The position numbers and the translations under genes were made by a program. Of a DNA stretch of 64,000 nucleotides, positions 11,119 through 27,748 are shown piece after piece; the stretch's first letter is position 1, and every line of letters begins with the position of its first letter. The notes under the pieces are model-generated. The model was given only the letters and a program-made list of their open reading frames with translations. It did not search any database and was not told the DNA's origin. Source of the DNA: Aphelenchoides besseyi (Eukaryota; Nematoda; Chromadorea; Rhabditida; Aphelenchoididae); assembly GCA_024699855.1 (NCBI GenBank), contig JAMPIQ010000002.1, positions 15,500,001-15,564,000 on the forward strand. The letters run 5' to 3'.

Positions 11119-11884
11119 CTACTACCCAGTGGTAGGTGGTCGTGAACTGTGCGTATTGCTAACCGACTTCTACGAAGCTTCTAGTTTATTCGTTTTTTGT
11201 AATCATTTTGAATTGAATCAACCTTCTAGAAGCCCAACAGGTGTAACAACCATCGACCTGAACATACGCACACAAAGCGGATATTCGTACTCTGACTATC
11301 ACTCCTCACTCGGTTGCCATATGAACAACGCGATTTGAGTCAAAACGCAAAGAAAACTGAACAAAATTTTGTTCCTTCATGTACAAAACGATCTTCCATT
11401 CGCCGCGACCCAAAGGGAATGCTCTCCCTTAAATTGTTTAGTCACTCCTAACTGCGGGTTTATATTTTTCGACGACAGAGTTTCCGGAACATTGGAAAAC
11501 AAACTTTTCTCCAGAAAACATTTTGCAGCGTAGTAAAGAAAAAGCGTGAACTACCTTTCCAGAAGTTTGTTTTCACTACCGAGCCTTAGGATCAGTTTTC
11601 TGTGCAAAGGGCAACAGATCACGAATACGATTCCTTGCGACCACATACATAACTTTATGGCTTCTTAATCGTAAACACAATACGAAAACATTCGACTTAC
11701 GAAATCGACGAACATTGAACTTCGCGGGAAAACTGCGGTCTCCATTTTCTCAGATCGTGCATTTTTGCGATATGGTCTTTAAGATACTAATTGTTAATAT
11801 ACTTTTTGGACTAACGTAAACCGGTCGATGGTTGAAGGCGGCATTTGATGTTGACAGTTGGAGTTCAAGTCGTTGCAGTTTATC
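11119..11884. other. Intergenic spacer with the kinesin promoter
   Basis: No clear exon is seen. Frames on both strands are short or compositionally poor. The start of the kinesin gene follows. Confidence 0.35.
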
Positions 11885-14800
11885 ATGACCAACTTACATA
11901 CGAATGAATCGCCCTCGTCGAGTTCGGGTACCGACTCATCGTCGACTAATCGCACGAAACCATCCGTTCCGCCGTCACAAAATAGACGTCAAGTCTATCC
12001 GGCGCCACGTATCAACGATCCGACAAGCACTCAACAACTTACCGTAAGTCAACGATCCAGTGAATTCACTGAGAGTTTGGAGTTTAGGTGGCAGTTCGTA
12101 TACGACCGTTGAATGAGGAAGAGAAACAAAAACGAGCTATCGAATGCGCATTTCCATTGGACAATCAGGTTTGATATCCACGGTTGTTTCCCGAATGTAA
12201 CTCTTCTATTCAGAAGGTTCTTTTGGTGGATCCGGAAAAATGGGAGAACAACATTTTAAGACAAAATCGTCAACACGAACGTCAGTTTTTATTTGACTCG
12301 GTTTTTGGTTCCGGCTCATTACATGTTTGAGAATTTTATACCTTATCTGTTCGACATTTTTGTTTAGATGGAAGTGCACGAATGCACAACCGCACCACTG
12401 GTTGACTTCGTTGTTTCTGGTTGCAATGCCACGGTCTTTGCTTATGGTCCCACAGGTTAACAGAACAAATTTGAAAAAAACTTGAAATTTAGGTTCGGGT
12501 ACGTAACTGCAAAGAGCCACTGGTTAACTGATGTCCGTTCTTTGACGAAAAGATAACCGGATCTTAGTTGCAATCATGGGCCTTTCTTCTAAGCTTAATG
12601 AACATTTAACTACTTAAAATTTTACTTTACAGGTAAAACATTTACGATGGTCGGCACAGAACAGAATCCCGGTCTAATGACATTAATCACACGGTCTTTG
12701 TACGAAAAAATTAACCCATCTCAATACACGGTATTCATTTCATTTCTAGTACGTTTACTCGATTCGAACCACGATTTCAATAACTTTAGGAAATTTACAA
12801 CGAGGTAATTCGCGACTTACTCATCCCCCGTTCAGCACCATTAGATCTACTCGAGGACGAAAAAGGTGCCGTTCAAGTGCCCGGTTTGTCACGAGTTAAA
12901 GCTCCCAATACAAATAAGGTGAGTGGCCAGCTAATTGATTGAACGCAATCGTTTAGATTATGCAAATTCTACAAGAAGGCAACGCACGACGATCGCAAGA
13001 ACCGACTGCAGCAAACAAGAACTCAAGTCGTAGTCATGCGCTCTTACAAGTGACTCTCTACAAGAACTCTGTTCAACACGGCAAACTGTTTTTGATCGAC
13101 TTGGCGGGTTCTGAACGAGCAGCGAACTCATTGGTATGTGCAGATGTAATTCGAATTCAACGTTTTCACTTCAAGAATCACGGTAAACGATTAAAAGAAG
13201 GTGCCGCAATCAATCGTTCACTACTTGCACTTGGGAACGTTATCAATGCGCTCAGTTCTGGTGATTACATGAATCTGATCGTATAATCATATGCTTTTTT
13301 CAGGCAACAAAGGCCGCTACGTGAACTATCGAGACTCCAAGCTAACACGTCTGTTAAAAGATAGTCTTGGTGGTAACTCAAAAACAATCATGTTGGCACA
13401 TGTCACTCCATCGTCTACAAACTACGACGAAAGTTATAACACGTTGGTGTATGCGAGTCGAGCTCGTAACATTACAACACGAGTATGTTTTCAAGTCTAC
13501 CAACTTCCAAAACTACGCATTCTTAGATCACGTATAATCGACCTGCATCGGCTGATCAAGCGTATTCAAGTGCGGTTCGTGAAGTCCATCGTCAAATCAC
13601 GACACGAAATGGTATGACTCATGCGGTTTCTTCCCATCAAAGTAAGAGGTTGCAATGTTTCGATTTCCAAGATCTTTTCTATCCTTTTTGTTTTAAAATC
13701 AATGCAACAAAGAAACCGAAGTTCGGTGTTGTCGAATAAAACCTAAGAAGCTAACAATTCTTCTCTAATACTCCTTTTCAATACTTTAACTATGTTGTTC
13801 TCCCCACTGTTTACAAAACATTTCAGTTTCCGAAAAAGGTCTAAATGTGCGCAATTCGATCAACGAAGTCAACATCAATAATCTTCGTGTGCAAGAGCAG
13901 CGCAAGTTCTCTTCGCTTTTCAACTCCCTGAAGGCTCAATATCTTACCACGTTGGAGAAACAGCAGAAGCTACGGTAAGACTATCGATCAAAAACTTAAC
14001 CTTCATATATGTTAGTGAGCGTCTGCATAAGGCCAACCAAGAGGCATTTGATGTCGAGATGAACATCAACTCGAAACGAGCGATCTTACAAGCGTGGGAA
14101 TCAAGGACCAAAGACGAGGAGGAAAAGTACTCGGAAGTAATTGAACGGTTGAAAAAAGATTTAGCTGAAGAGGTAACTACCCAAAATCTTGACGTTTACG
14201 ATCAGAAACACTTCAGGAAAAGCTGTTAAGTTCGTTACATGAAACTCGACGCAAGACCGAAAGAACGTTGAGAAAGAACGCCGACATACTCAACAACATT
14301 GAAGTCCGACTGCGGGCACAAGCTCGTGATCCCGATCGCAACGAACTCGTTCAACTGCTTGTCAACATGGGAAAACGAGAGGCCGAAAGTGGGTTCATTC
14401 ATTCAAGAGACACATACATCGATTGTAGATATGGCTCTCGTCTCCGATGCTGCACTTCAGAATTTGCGTTTGAAGAAACAAGAGAGTTCGTTACTACGAG
14501 TCCAAAAATACGATCAAATTGCTGAGCGTTTGATCTCCACCGAACTGAACGGTACGATTTGAAGCCCAAGAGTTTAAAACCCCGTTTCAGAGATTGAACG
14601 TGAGAAACTGAAAAACGAATATCGTTTGATTCGCACCCAATTGAATGTTCATTTGATTCCACTGAAACAGAAAGAGAACGTGGTCTCCTGGAATACAATG
14701 ATCTTGGATCGAAATGAAACCAAACCTGAAAACTTTCACTTGCCGGAAATCGAAGACAAACCTAAAAGCCGTTCGGGTATCTTTTCGAATCACTTAACAT

Positions 14801-14890
14801 TGTCTTTTAACTTGATGTTTAGCTGATCCTGACAAGCCAACATCAGTGACATCGCTGCCGACAATTCACACCAGTAACTTAGCTTCATAA
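11885..14890 (+). CDS. Kinesin with N-terminal motor (kinesin-8, KIF18/19-like), about 702 aa
   Basis: Sixteen exons: 11885-12043, 12088-12168, 12214-12324, 12368-12455, 12493-12498, 12633-12748, 12790-12918, 12957-13133, 13176-13260, 13304-13482, 13527-13611, 13827-13974, 14016-14172, 14217-14551, 14591-14776, 14823-14890. The motor shows VAVRIRPL, the P-loop GPTGSGKTFTM, switch [10 protein letters not shown], switch II DLAGSE, and [20 protein letters not shown]. Coiled-coil follows (residues ~440-620). A Ser/Thr-rich N-terminal extension of ~53 aa precedes the motor. Family role: ATP-driven microtubule motor; the KIF18/19 assignment is from overall resemblance only. Summed exon length is a multiple of three only if one base of GGG at 14391-14393 is removed; as written the frame breaks there, then the coiled-coil reading resumes one frame over ([20 protein letters not shown]). 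A poly(A) signal lies at about 14934. Confidence 0.9.
12493..12498 (+). other. 6-nt micro-exon in the kinesin P-loop
   Basis: GTTCGG is flanked by TTTAG upstream and GTACGT downstream. Joining exon ...ACAG, this hexamer and exon GTAAAACA... gives T-G-S-G-K-T; skipping it would give T-G-K-T and destroy the Walker A loop. Confidence 0.9.
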
Positions 14891-15735
14891 ATCGTTCACA
14901 TTAACTCATTTCTTTCATGATATAATAAACTAACATTGAGTTTTATTGGAACTTGGTTGATTGCAAAAGACGAACTTTTGACCAAAGATAACTTGTCCAT
15001 GGTGTAACGGTAAACCGAATTGAAAGAACCCGTTGATGTCATGGACATTTCAATATTGCAATTGAAAACAAAAGCGGTGTGGAATTTACATCTAAAGGTT
15101 GGTGATTCACTTGTTATTGTTTAAAAACAAGCTAATGATAGTGCTTAATCACTGGTTGTTCGGTTCGCAAATTGAACGACGGGACTTTCAGTCCGACCAA
15201 CCGCAGTGTGTTTCTTGCGTTGATGCGTATGTTTGCTCGATTTTGATCTCTGCGTTTGTTTCATAACATCGAAGACTTCGCAAGATTCAATTTATGTTGA
15301 TGCACGTCGACAGTTAGTGGGACGGAAAATGGGGCTAATATAATCAATGAAGTCTCGAGGAGCACAGAGGGTCATGTTATCAGTAAACGGAACACTCAAA
15401 TCGTTGAAATAAGCGAGAGCGTGTTGTCCGGTGCTTAAGAAAAATGGCGACGAGGGTCAGCTGATAAATGATTTCGTTTCACCCGTCGATCGGACACTCG
15501 ACGTTGTTTACGTCTCAATCGTGTTTGTCAAGTCAGCACGATTGATAAAAACGTGAGGTTGTGGAAGTGGATTAACAGTTTTCCACACATTCAATTTCTT
15601 GATACGCGCATAGAATGTCAGTCAGACGTTTGGAGCTTATGATTTTAAAGCCTTCGGTTCGCTTTTCAAATCAAAACATCTCGTTCATATTAACAACCGT
15701 ATTCAAACAACTCTTAAGGTTTGTGAGCTTTCAGG
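14891..15735. other. Intergenic spacer and protease promoter
   Basis: It contains the kinesin polyadenylation signal and then AT-rich sequence without a recognisable exon or RNA gene before the signal-peptide exon of the aspartic protease. Confidence 0.4.
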
Positions 15736-20442
<4,707 letters not shown>

Positions 20443-20553
20443 CTTAACTCTACGACAATCTAAATCTTCCACATATGTTAACATTTTCTTTAACTTGAAT
20501 CCCAATGTACGATATGTTGCATATTGTCTTAAAATTAAAATTTTTTATTTGAT

Positions 20554-21680
20554 TTAGTAGTCGAAATGCAAGAAATGCGAACTCAATGGAAAAACTCGAA
20601 TCGCCGCGAATCGTACGGGTACTACTGTCCACAATAACAGAATCGAGCGTACGAAACTCAGGATTAGCGGACAAACTACGAGAGTCGTTTCGTAAGCAAA
20701 GTTGATGAGTTGATCGTCCACCTCAGCCGAAACGTATTCGTACACGGAAAGGAAACCGGATACCATTAGCATAAAGACCCATGCCACAGTTTCCGTACAC
20801 AACTGACTACCGATGTCCGCAATCGAATAGTCGTCGCGTGATGGTCCTCGAATACGAACGACTACTTGCCAGACGAACAGCGTGAAGGCATGGAAACCAA
20901 TCAAGAGGGCCAACAGACTAAAAGTCATGCCTTTCTGATGAATGGCGCGAATGATTGTGCACTGAAACAATGTTTTTTCAATGAATTCGGCTTCCAACAA
21001 ACGTGTCTCAGATACTTTTCCTGGAGTTCTTCATCGAATCCGGTAAAGAACAACGCAACGAACATCGAACAAATCGCAACGAAGATCTGATGCACGTTGC
21101 AAGCGTTAAACCACGTAATTCGTTTCAACGACTCGCTGAAAAGATTAAAAGTTGAACTGAACACCTACAAGTGGGTACTTTTGTCGTCGTAGAAACTGCA
21201 GACCCAAAAGAATCGGTAAAATGGCGGCCATCATGTAAACAAAAACCAACGGAAACTCTTGCAATTTGCAATTGGCGGTACTCACGGTACTATTGCAGGT
21301 GGTAAAGACGGTAAAGACGAGAAATGATGCACGTGCTAATAGTACTCCAGCAATGAAAGCATAGTTAAGCGAAATTGCACCCAAAGACTGTCGATGTTCG
21401 AGGGCCAATGGCAGAGCGTAGTAGGTGGAAATGGTGGCCAAACAGTTCAATAGAACGGTCACAAATCCGATTAGAATCTCGGCCACAAGTAGAAAACTAA
21501 AACTGGCAGCTGGTCGATTGGTTCGCAACAATGCAACACAAACCATAGCAACGTTTGACTGATATGGTCGGGATCACAAGTCGGCAAAATGAAGAAGCTG
21601 ATGTTTGTAGTCGTTATTGTTGAGCTTACGACTATTTCCGTCCCCGTCGAAGAGGTCACTTTGTCGTATGCGGAGGTCAT
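20554..21680 (-). CDS. Nematode seven-transmembrane receptor-like protein
   Basis: The ATG at 21680 starts a Ser/Thr-rich ectodomain with N-x-S sites (STITTTNISFF). It splices over a 51-nt intron to TM1 (FSFLLVAEILIGFVTVLLNC). Later TMs are visible at NYAFIAGVLLARASFLVF, LVFVYMMAAILPILLGL, VHQIFVAICSMFVALFFTGF, GMTFSLLALLIGFHAFTLFV, VAWVFMLMVSGFLSVYEY and TTLVVCPLILSFVRSILLLW, giving seven. Exon 3 begins after the 45-nt GTTTGT...TTTCAG intron (KYLRH joined to CTIIRAIH). The boundary after KYPL is uncertain. There is no DRY box; it resembles divergent nematode serpentine receptors. Stop at 20554. Confidence 0.65.
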
Positions 21681-22175
21681 TGACGACGGTTTCTGCAAAA
21701 ATCGAATTATCCGGACGGCATATTTCACAGCTTTTTTCGTTTATACGACAATACAAATAGCGGACCGGAGAGTTTTCTTTCGAAGAAACTTCGAGTAACG
21801 TGAATTAACTCTCCCGGCAAATTTATCGTCCAAAAAAGAGCGGAGATTTTGGGAGCTTCGTGGCCACTTTTCGTCTTCCCGTCTTTCGCTTCAACTATCA
21901 GTTCGAACTTAATTCGCCTCTAACTTCTTGGAAGCGGCTCCTTTCGTTCGTTGAGTCAAGCGAATCGGCTGAACCAAATCTCGTCGTCTGCACTCGTCCG
22001 AAATGGTCGGGAATAACAAACGACAAAACGTGCCGTGAATGTTTGAGTTTACAGACCGTGCAAGACGTGGATTATGTTGGTTTGTGAGTTCAAAAACCCA
22101 ACTCAGCCTCTTCATGAATCAGTCGTTGTAATCGGAGGTTGCAATCAAATCCAATAAATGAAATGCATTTGTACA
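21681..22175. other. Spacer with one weak minus-strand frame
   Basis: A minus-strand ATG frame at 22115-21909 ends with a basic tail (QPIRLTQRTKGAASKKLEAN) and could be a small exon. Nothing else is recognisable. Confidence 0.3.
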
Positions 22176-23104
22176 TCAAACTTTTATGAAACTTCGTCCA
22201 CGCTCAAGATTGGCGTTTGAATTGAAGCCATCAACTTGGAAGCAATTGCGGTAAGTGAGTCCGCGAAAACGGCCATCGCACCAACCGGTCTCTTACAAAC
22301 AATTTGTTGGCAAATTTAAATTGAAATCTTGGTCTTCTTCGACGACTCTTCGTACCACCATACAACGCCTGTCGATGAACCACGAGGTTGTTTAGATTGC
22401 TCGAAAATTTGATTTCTGATCGAGAAAGTCAACCGAATTTCGTCTCTACGCCAACAACCACCAGACGATAAACACGACCACCGAGTTCGGAGAGATTCTC
22501 GGGTCTGAAGCGGCGAAAGGCAAAGACTACAAGCAAGTGGACAAATTGGCTATCGGTTTGTCGAAGTAAACTCCCTCGCAAAAATTGTTGTCCAGTTTGC
22601 GGTCGATTCGAATGAGATGCGAACTTACGCCAATTGAATCGATTACTACTCTCGAGTTGCCCTCCACCAACATTTCCTTCACCGATTTCCATTCTCTCTT
22701 TGATTTCACCATTGAGGTTGTCGAATGACAAACTTGTTTTTGCTTTTGAAGACCCAATCAACGGCCTTCTCGATTTGACTTCGAATATTTTCATTCATCA
22801 TATTGTTTCATTAGTCGCGATACAATGACTCGACGGACTGTTGCGTCACAACGATGAAACAGTTCGGAACATAACCACAGATTCTGTTGTGATGATCGTC
22901 GTCCGTTTGTTCGTCGGAGGTTTTGCCTACAAAGCGGTTTTTGGTGTTGGGGAACGGAAACGATGTCACTTGTGAGTTTTGCGCTGATTGAAGCGTAATT
23001 ATGCAAAATACGATGTGATCGAGAGTCTCGTGTCTACTTAATCGGCTTAAGCGCATGTCAACGCGTACTTTCCAGCACTCTACGCCATGTGCCACTTGCA
23101 ACAC
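22176..23104 (-). CDS. Unresolved multi-exon gene, coding-like pieces only
   Basis: Several minus-strand tracts are protein-like: TSFPFPNTKNRFVGKTSDEQ and ICGYVPNCFIVVTQQSVESL (23100-22815), MNENIRSQIEKAVDWVFKSK (about 22800), KREWKSVKEMLVEGNSRVVI and NNFCEGVYFDKPIANLSTCL (22700-22527), and a C-terminal exon ETGWCDGRFRGLTYRNCFQV ending at TGA 22176. Splice sites between them could not be fixed by phase. Cysteines suggest a secreted or surface protein. No family is recognised. Confidence 0.4.
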
Positions 23105-23336
23105 TCGATTGTTCTATCGGAAATCTATCAAGAACACTTGAACATGGTTGATGAGTTTGAACGACCGTCAACGAATCGTCTCCCTTTGATCTCACCTCGA
23201 TTGCATTCCGTTGATATATTCAATGGCTGCTCGATACTAAACGGGTCAGTTTTTGGGAGTCTAGCGTCGGGTTCGAATACAAATGAGCAGCAGCGTTATC
23301 GTTTTTCATGGACGAGGTGAATACCATTAAACGATG

Positions 23337-23540
23337 TTAAGCTTCTCCAACTGCACAACATCCCAAGCTCCAGTTATTGCCCGCCCATTGTCGTCGAATA
23401 GATTGTATTTTCGCGTTGAACTTGTTCAATGAATTGCCGAAAACCGATGGTGCGTCTGCCTCATTGATTCGTTGCGGTTTAGCATTGTTAGTGGAGTTGC
23501 GATGTCTATAAAATGGTGTGTTCGATCGGCTTCGATCAGT
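23337..23540 (-). CDS. Coding-like exon of an unidentified protein
   Basis: A 66-codon minus-strand frame without ATG reads SVFGNSLNKFNAKIQSIRRQ and ends WAGNNWSLGCCAVGEA-stop. It is preceded by a polar Arg/Asn/Ser-rich stretch. It may be the last exon of a gene whose other exons I could not find in 23.6-24.0 kb. Confidence 0.35.
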   Translation of the reverse strand, partial: TDRSRSNTPFYRHRNSTNNAKPQRINEADAPSVFGNSLNKFNAKIQSIRRQWAGNNWSLGCCAVGEA

Positions 23541-24074
23541 TTACTTCAATTTCTGTTGATCCTCACTTTTTCGTGTTCAGCTAACTTCCAGCACCTTTTG
23601 ATCTCATGTTGATCGGCCATAAATCAAAAAGTATTGGGTAATGTTTTTCGATTTCCGTAGCCATCACTTTCTTCCTTTTGTCTTATCAGCAGAAAATGAA
23701 TGGTCGCCGTCTATTTGCTCACTGAAGCATCCGTTGGTGTGATTCGTGAGTGTTTGCAATTCTACTGCTACCGAATATGCGCACGAGCGTCTAAATAAAC
23801 CGCATGATTTACGAGAAGTTCGTGCTAGTTCGTGCAGTTGCATGTTTTCGGATTGTAAATGCATCTTCTGGTACGAACCTCAAGAGTAGATCGATTGCAG
23901 TTGACCGGTACCGTAAGTTCCTTTAAGTCAGTGTTTAAGTTTCAATTGTGATTTATGACGTTTAGATTTTGTTAAAGTTCAAACCGAGAGCCTAGTTGTT
24001 TATTCGGGAGAATAAGTTAGACGCCAAATCACCAGTCAGTGTGGAAAAGAAACAATCCAAAGGTTATAGATGAA
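23541..24074. other. Intergenic spacer
   Basis: No convincing exon is seen. A 66-codon minus-strand frame at 23864-23664 has no supporting splice context. Confidence 0.3.
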
Positions 24075-26071
24075 TCAATCAGTGAGAAAGATTTTTCGAG
24101 TCACGAAATGGGCTCCACCACGTCGTCGTAGAACGCAAAAGGCCGATGCTACAGCACTGATAATCACCGACAATGTTCCGATTGTTGCCAATGCAAATGC
24201 GCTCACTCGACTCAAACAAACAACTGGAACGGTGTTGCTGGTAGCAGCTGCAACGGATGGCAAGTTTCCAATTGAATCGTTACAACCGTTGATGCATCGG
24301 AAACTCAATTCCTTCACGAACTCTTCTGTTGTCATTGTCGACTCGGTGGTTGCTGTAGCGGATTCTTTTCGTTGTTCTTCCAACGGTAAAACCGTTAGTT
24401 CGGCACTCAAATCCGATTCCATGTGATTCAACGCATCTCGACTTGATCGTTTTGCAGCGGATGGTGTCTTGTCCATGAAGTTTGTGGTCGTTAAGGTTTC
24501 TGGTTTGTCGAATAGAGTTGTTGTTGAAGGAATCTCGACGTACGTCTCATTCACCGGTGCTTCGTCTTTGAGTAAACGGCTAAAATTGAAAGAGTCTACA
24601 GAGATTCGCGTATTCTTATATCTTACTCGTATTCTCCATGTTGTCGAGGCGGTGTTGAAAAGGCTCGATTGCGTGCAATTTGCCGAAAGACATCGACCGG
24701 CAGTCGTGAGCCCAATGACGGCGGAATTCGTGGCCGTTGAATTTGAGTCGAACTTCGACTCGCAGCTCGCGGAAGATCGCCGTCAATACGAGACGGAAGT
24801 CGTGGATGTGGAGGCTTCAGTAGCGTCGTATCGTGACGACAAACTGGCGGCTAAACGAAGAAAATCGAAAATATAACTTGTGAATGAACGAACCGTGATC
24901 CCTTCACACCCGCCATCTTGCCGGAAGCACAACTGAATGGTACACGTGAAGAAGAGTTGAACACGATCGGCGTATTTAAAAACATGCGAATTCACAAAGG
25001 CCCGTATTCCACGCTCATCGTAAGTCAAATCGCCGAGTAATACACGATCCGAAGCGCATCTGGAATCGTTCGGATATTAACGAGATCAGCACATGATTTT
25101 CTTACCCACGACCGTTGATCAATTCGAAACGATTTCCACGACCGTCGTCCACATAACAACTATGAATGAGAACACCGTAGACCCAACCAGCAGCTAAAAA
25201 GAAAGCAATTACAAGCACCGTGATCGTGAAAACATACGTGGATCGCATTCCCAAACGTGAGTTACCGGCTCACCGATGTTCGCAAAACGCAAATTTGGAC
25301 CGCTATTTCCTTGACGTAGATTGTAAGTACAACGTGGTAGTGGAAACTCCTCTTCAACTACTTCAGTGACTAATGGGCTAAAGTAAACGTGTGAAGTTCT
25401 TTCAAAAGGAATCTAAGGAAAGAAACTCGACGAACCTCACGTCCAGAGCCGCATCAACCGCTTTGACGGCTTCAACAAAAAAACAACGAACGTTGAAGGC
25501 CCGATCAGCGCCGGTAAGAAAAAGAGCGTGAAACGAAACCACCAACGTAAAACTGAAGGTTACACCTCGAGGATTTAGCTAAAATAGTCAGATCATAGCC
25601 ATACGAAACATATTGACATACTGTTCGTTGTCGACGCATATTGCAAGAACCAAATTTTAACTGAAACATGTATCAGTTTGTTAATGCAGTGAATTCAAAA
25701 GCTGGAAGGCTTACGTGAAACTCGGCCGTATGATCGATCGGTGGTTTCGATCCACCGATGTTGCCCTCACCGTCCACATAGCTGTGAAGACATTCGGATC
25801 GTTCAGATTCGTCTTGTACAAACAGTCGACCACGGAATGCTAGGAAATCATAAATTTAGTTCAATAACTAGGTTAACTTTACGATCGCGAGTGCGAATCA
25901 AAACATGAATTCCTTCAGGTCCGCAGAATACACGTGGCTCACCAGTGACCAAATTCTCAGAAGCTAAGATCTAAAACAAACAGAAGTTCAAGGATACTAA
26001 GCGAAGGTAGTTACTGAGGTTGTGTGAAATGTAATCCACAGTATAAGGCACCACAGGCTTTGTGTCCACAT
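24075..26071 (-). CDS. Cuticlin-like ZP-domain transmembrane protein
   Basis: Exon 1 (ATG at 26071) is a signal peptide (MWTQSLWCLILWITF). The following exons give a complete zona-pellucida domain: PRVFCGPEGIHVLIRTRDPF, RGRLFVQDESERSEC, LKFGSCNMRRQRT, LNPRGVTFSFTLVVSFHALF, DRAFNVRCFFVEA, PLPRCTYNLRQGNSGPNL, GEPVTHVWECD, GWVYGVLIHSCYVDDGRG, DLTYDERGIRAFVNSHVFKY, FFTCTIQLCFRQDGGCEGIT, then PPVCRHDT. A basic Pro/Arg-rich linker, a Ser/Thr-rich stretch, one transmembrane segment (FALATIGTLSVIISAVASAF) and a short basic tail end at 24075. Family role: polymerising ZP proteins of the nematode cuticle (alae, non-collagenous layer), released after furin-type cleavage. Conserved cysteines are present. 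Introns are about 40-50 nt. Confidence 0.9.
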
Positions 26072-26644
26072 TTTGTTACCGAACCGCCAGCCAAATGAGC
26101 AGCGTAGCCAACGTTGTAGTCGATTGCGGATATTATATATCGTCGCAAACAAGATGGTTTGAACATCACGGTAGGAATGTTAATGTTGATGAGTGTTAAT
26201 GTCACTTCGGAAATAACCCGTTGGTGTCGTCAACGCGCATCCAAACCCTAACGATGTTTGTATGTGAGGGGAGATTCACGTTCCGTCGGTGTGAAAGCGC
26301 ACCGATGAGATGTTCGAAAACGAAACGGTGCGTCGCAGAAATCAAATAAATTTGTTCCACCAATCCTACGGCAATGGTCCAGTTTGAGTCTTAGCGGTAA
26401 AGCGCTTTCGCTCTCATCCACCTCAACAAATGAGCTCTGATTGATCCGCGGATCTTCTTTTCGTACGTTTGACTGGTTGCGAACAACGCCAAGCCAATAA
26501 AACTCATTCAGTTGTCGCGATGAATGAAGGTCGAGTTATGAAGATGAGTTGTTGTTTTCATTCAAAGACCTTTAACTCAATAAACTTGCGATACAACATA
26601 AAATTTGGTTATAAACATTGACAGAAATTCAGAACGAGGAATGT
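26072..26644. other. Spacer between cuticlin and LSM11
   Basis: No exon is recognisable. It holds the cuticlin promoter and the LSM11 3' end. Several AATAAA words (for example near 26578) are in the wrong orientation for LSM11. Confidence 0.35.
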
Positions 26645-27457
26645 CTAGGATGGTTGCGCGTAAATACAAAAGATCGTTTTCCCATTAATCAACGAACATT
26701 TCAGATGTCGACTAAGTATACGACTATCCGATTGAATTGATTGATAAGCGTGACCCTTTGGCATCATTTTCTCATTCGTTTGTACAGAAACCAACGAGGC
26801 TGTTGGCGTGTAAACCTCGTCACAATCACGCATAATCAGATTCCAATCCTTGTCATAAGCGACGATCACTCCCTGAATTCAAATAAGTTCAGATTTATAG
26901 ACAAGAATAATACCTCAATAAGACGATTTGGCTCAATGTTCGCAGAGTTTGAGAGCACTTTGATAGTAACTCGAGCTTGATTCTGGACCCATTTGCTTAA
27001 ACGTTCGTATACACCACCAACTGCCATCGCATATCCAATGCCCGGAAAATGTTCAATACCAATGGCTCTGAAAACAAGGTGATCAGTTGCAGCAATACGT
27101 GACCATCAAACCCAAGTCTCTTTTGTTCGACCAGTTGCTTTTGTTCCTCTCGAAATCTTCGTATTTCGCCGTTCGTTCGACGTTTTCGGGTTTTCGGTTC
27201 TTTGTGCATCAGCAGTTCAATTGTATTCTCGTGATCCTAAACGCTAATGATCCATGAAATCAAAGGGAATCAAAGCTCACCTTAACGTTCTTCACAAACT
27301 CGGCCGCTCGTTCATCGCCCAACAGTTCCTCTTCTAGCTCGTCCAACGTCGGCACATCCGATGAATTAACGCGTTCACATGCTTCAAGTGCAATCTGTGG
27401 ATCGAAAGCCGAAGAAAATGGGTCGGTTTCCGGACGATAAGCTGACTGTTGATTCAT
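26645..27457 (-). CDS. LSM11: LSM11-like U7 snRNP Sm protein
   Basis: The ATG at 27457 gives MNQQSAYRPETDPFSSAFDP, then an acidic segment (LDELEEELLGDERAAEFVKN). Exon 2 is basic (RKRRTNGEIRRFREEQKQLV). After a 44-nt GTTTGA...TTTTCAG intron comes YAMAVGGVYERLSKWVQNQA, then a split Sm fold: RVTIKVLSNSANIEPNRLIE and GVIVAYDKDWNLIMRDCDEV (Sm1-like VAYDKDWNLIM-D-DE). A conserved short C-terminal block (LSRHLKCSLINGKTIFCIYA) corresponds to Sm2. The FDP motif near the start, an extended N-terminus and the VA(F/Y)DK-WN pattern are LSM11 features. Family role: with LSM10 it replaces SmD2/SmD1 in the U7 snRNP that processes histone mRNA 3' ends in the nucleus. Confidence 0.8.
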
Positions 27458-27748
27458 TGGCTTCTAAGTCTCTAAGCTATTCACATTTCAAGCAGTGAGT
27501 AGATAGCAAACGATCACGAACAAAAACGTTCTCGACGACCTTCTTTGAAGTCTCGTGCTCGAAAGCCCGATTGAAAATTAACTGTTTATCTGCTAAACAT
27601 TGCAATCAACAACAGTTTTCTTTTCAGCCAAAAAATAAATAGCAACACCGAAACGTAATTGACAACTAAACTCGAAAGGGAACCGTGAATCGTTTCTTTG
27701 ACAACAGTTTTCGTAAAAATTTGGCGATGAGATTTCCTCGTTCAAACG

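Noticed and set aside
21589..21798. Plus-strand frame with a signal-peptide-like start (MKKLMFVVVIVELTTISVPV)
   Set aside because: It is the reverse of the Ser/Thr-rich ectodomain exon of the 7TM gene, whose splice phase into TM1 is exact.
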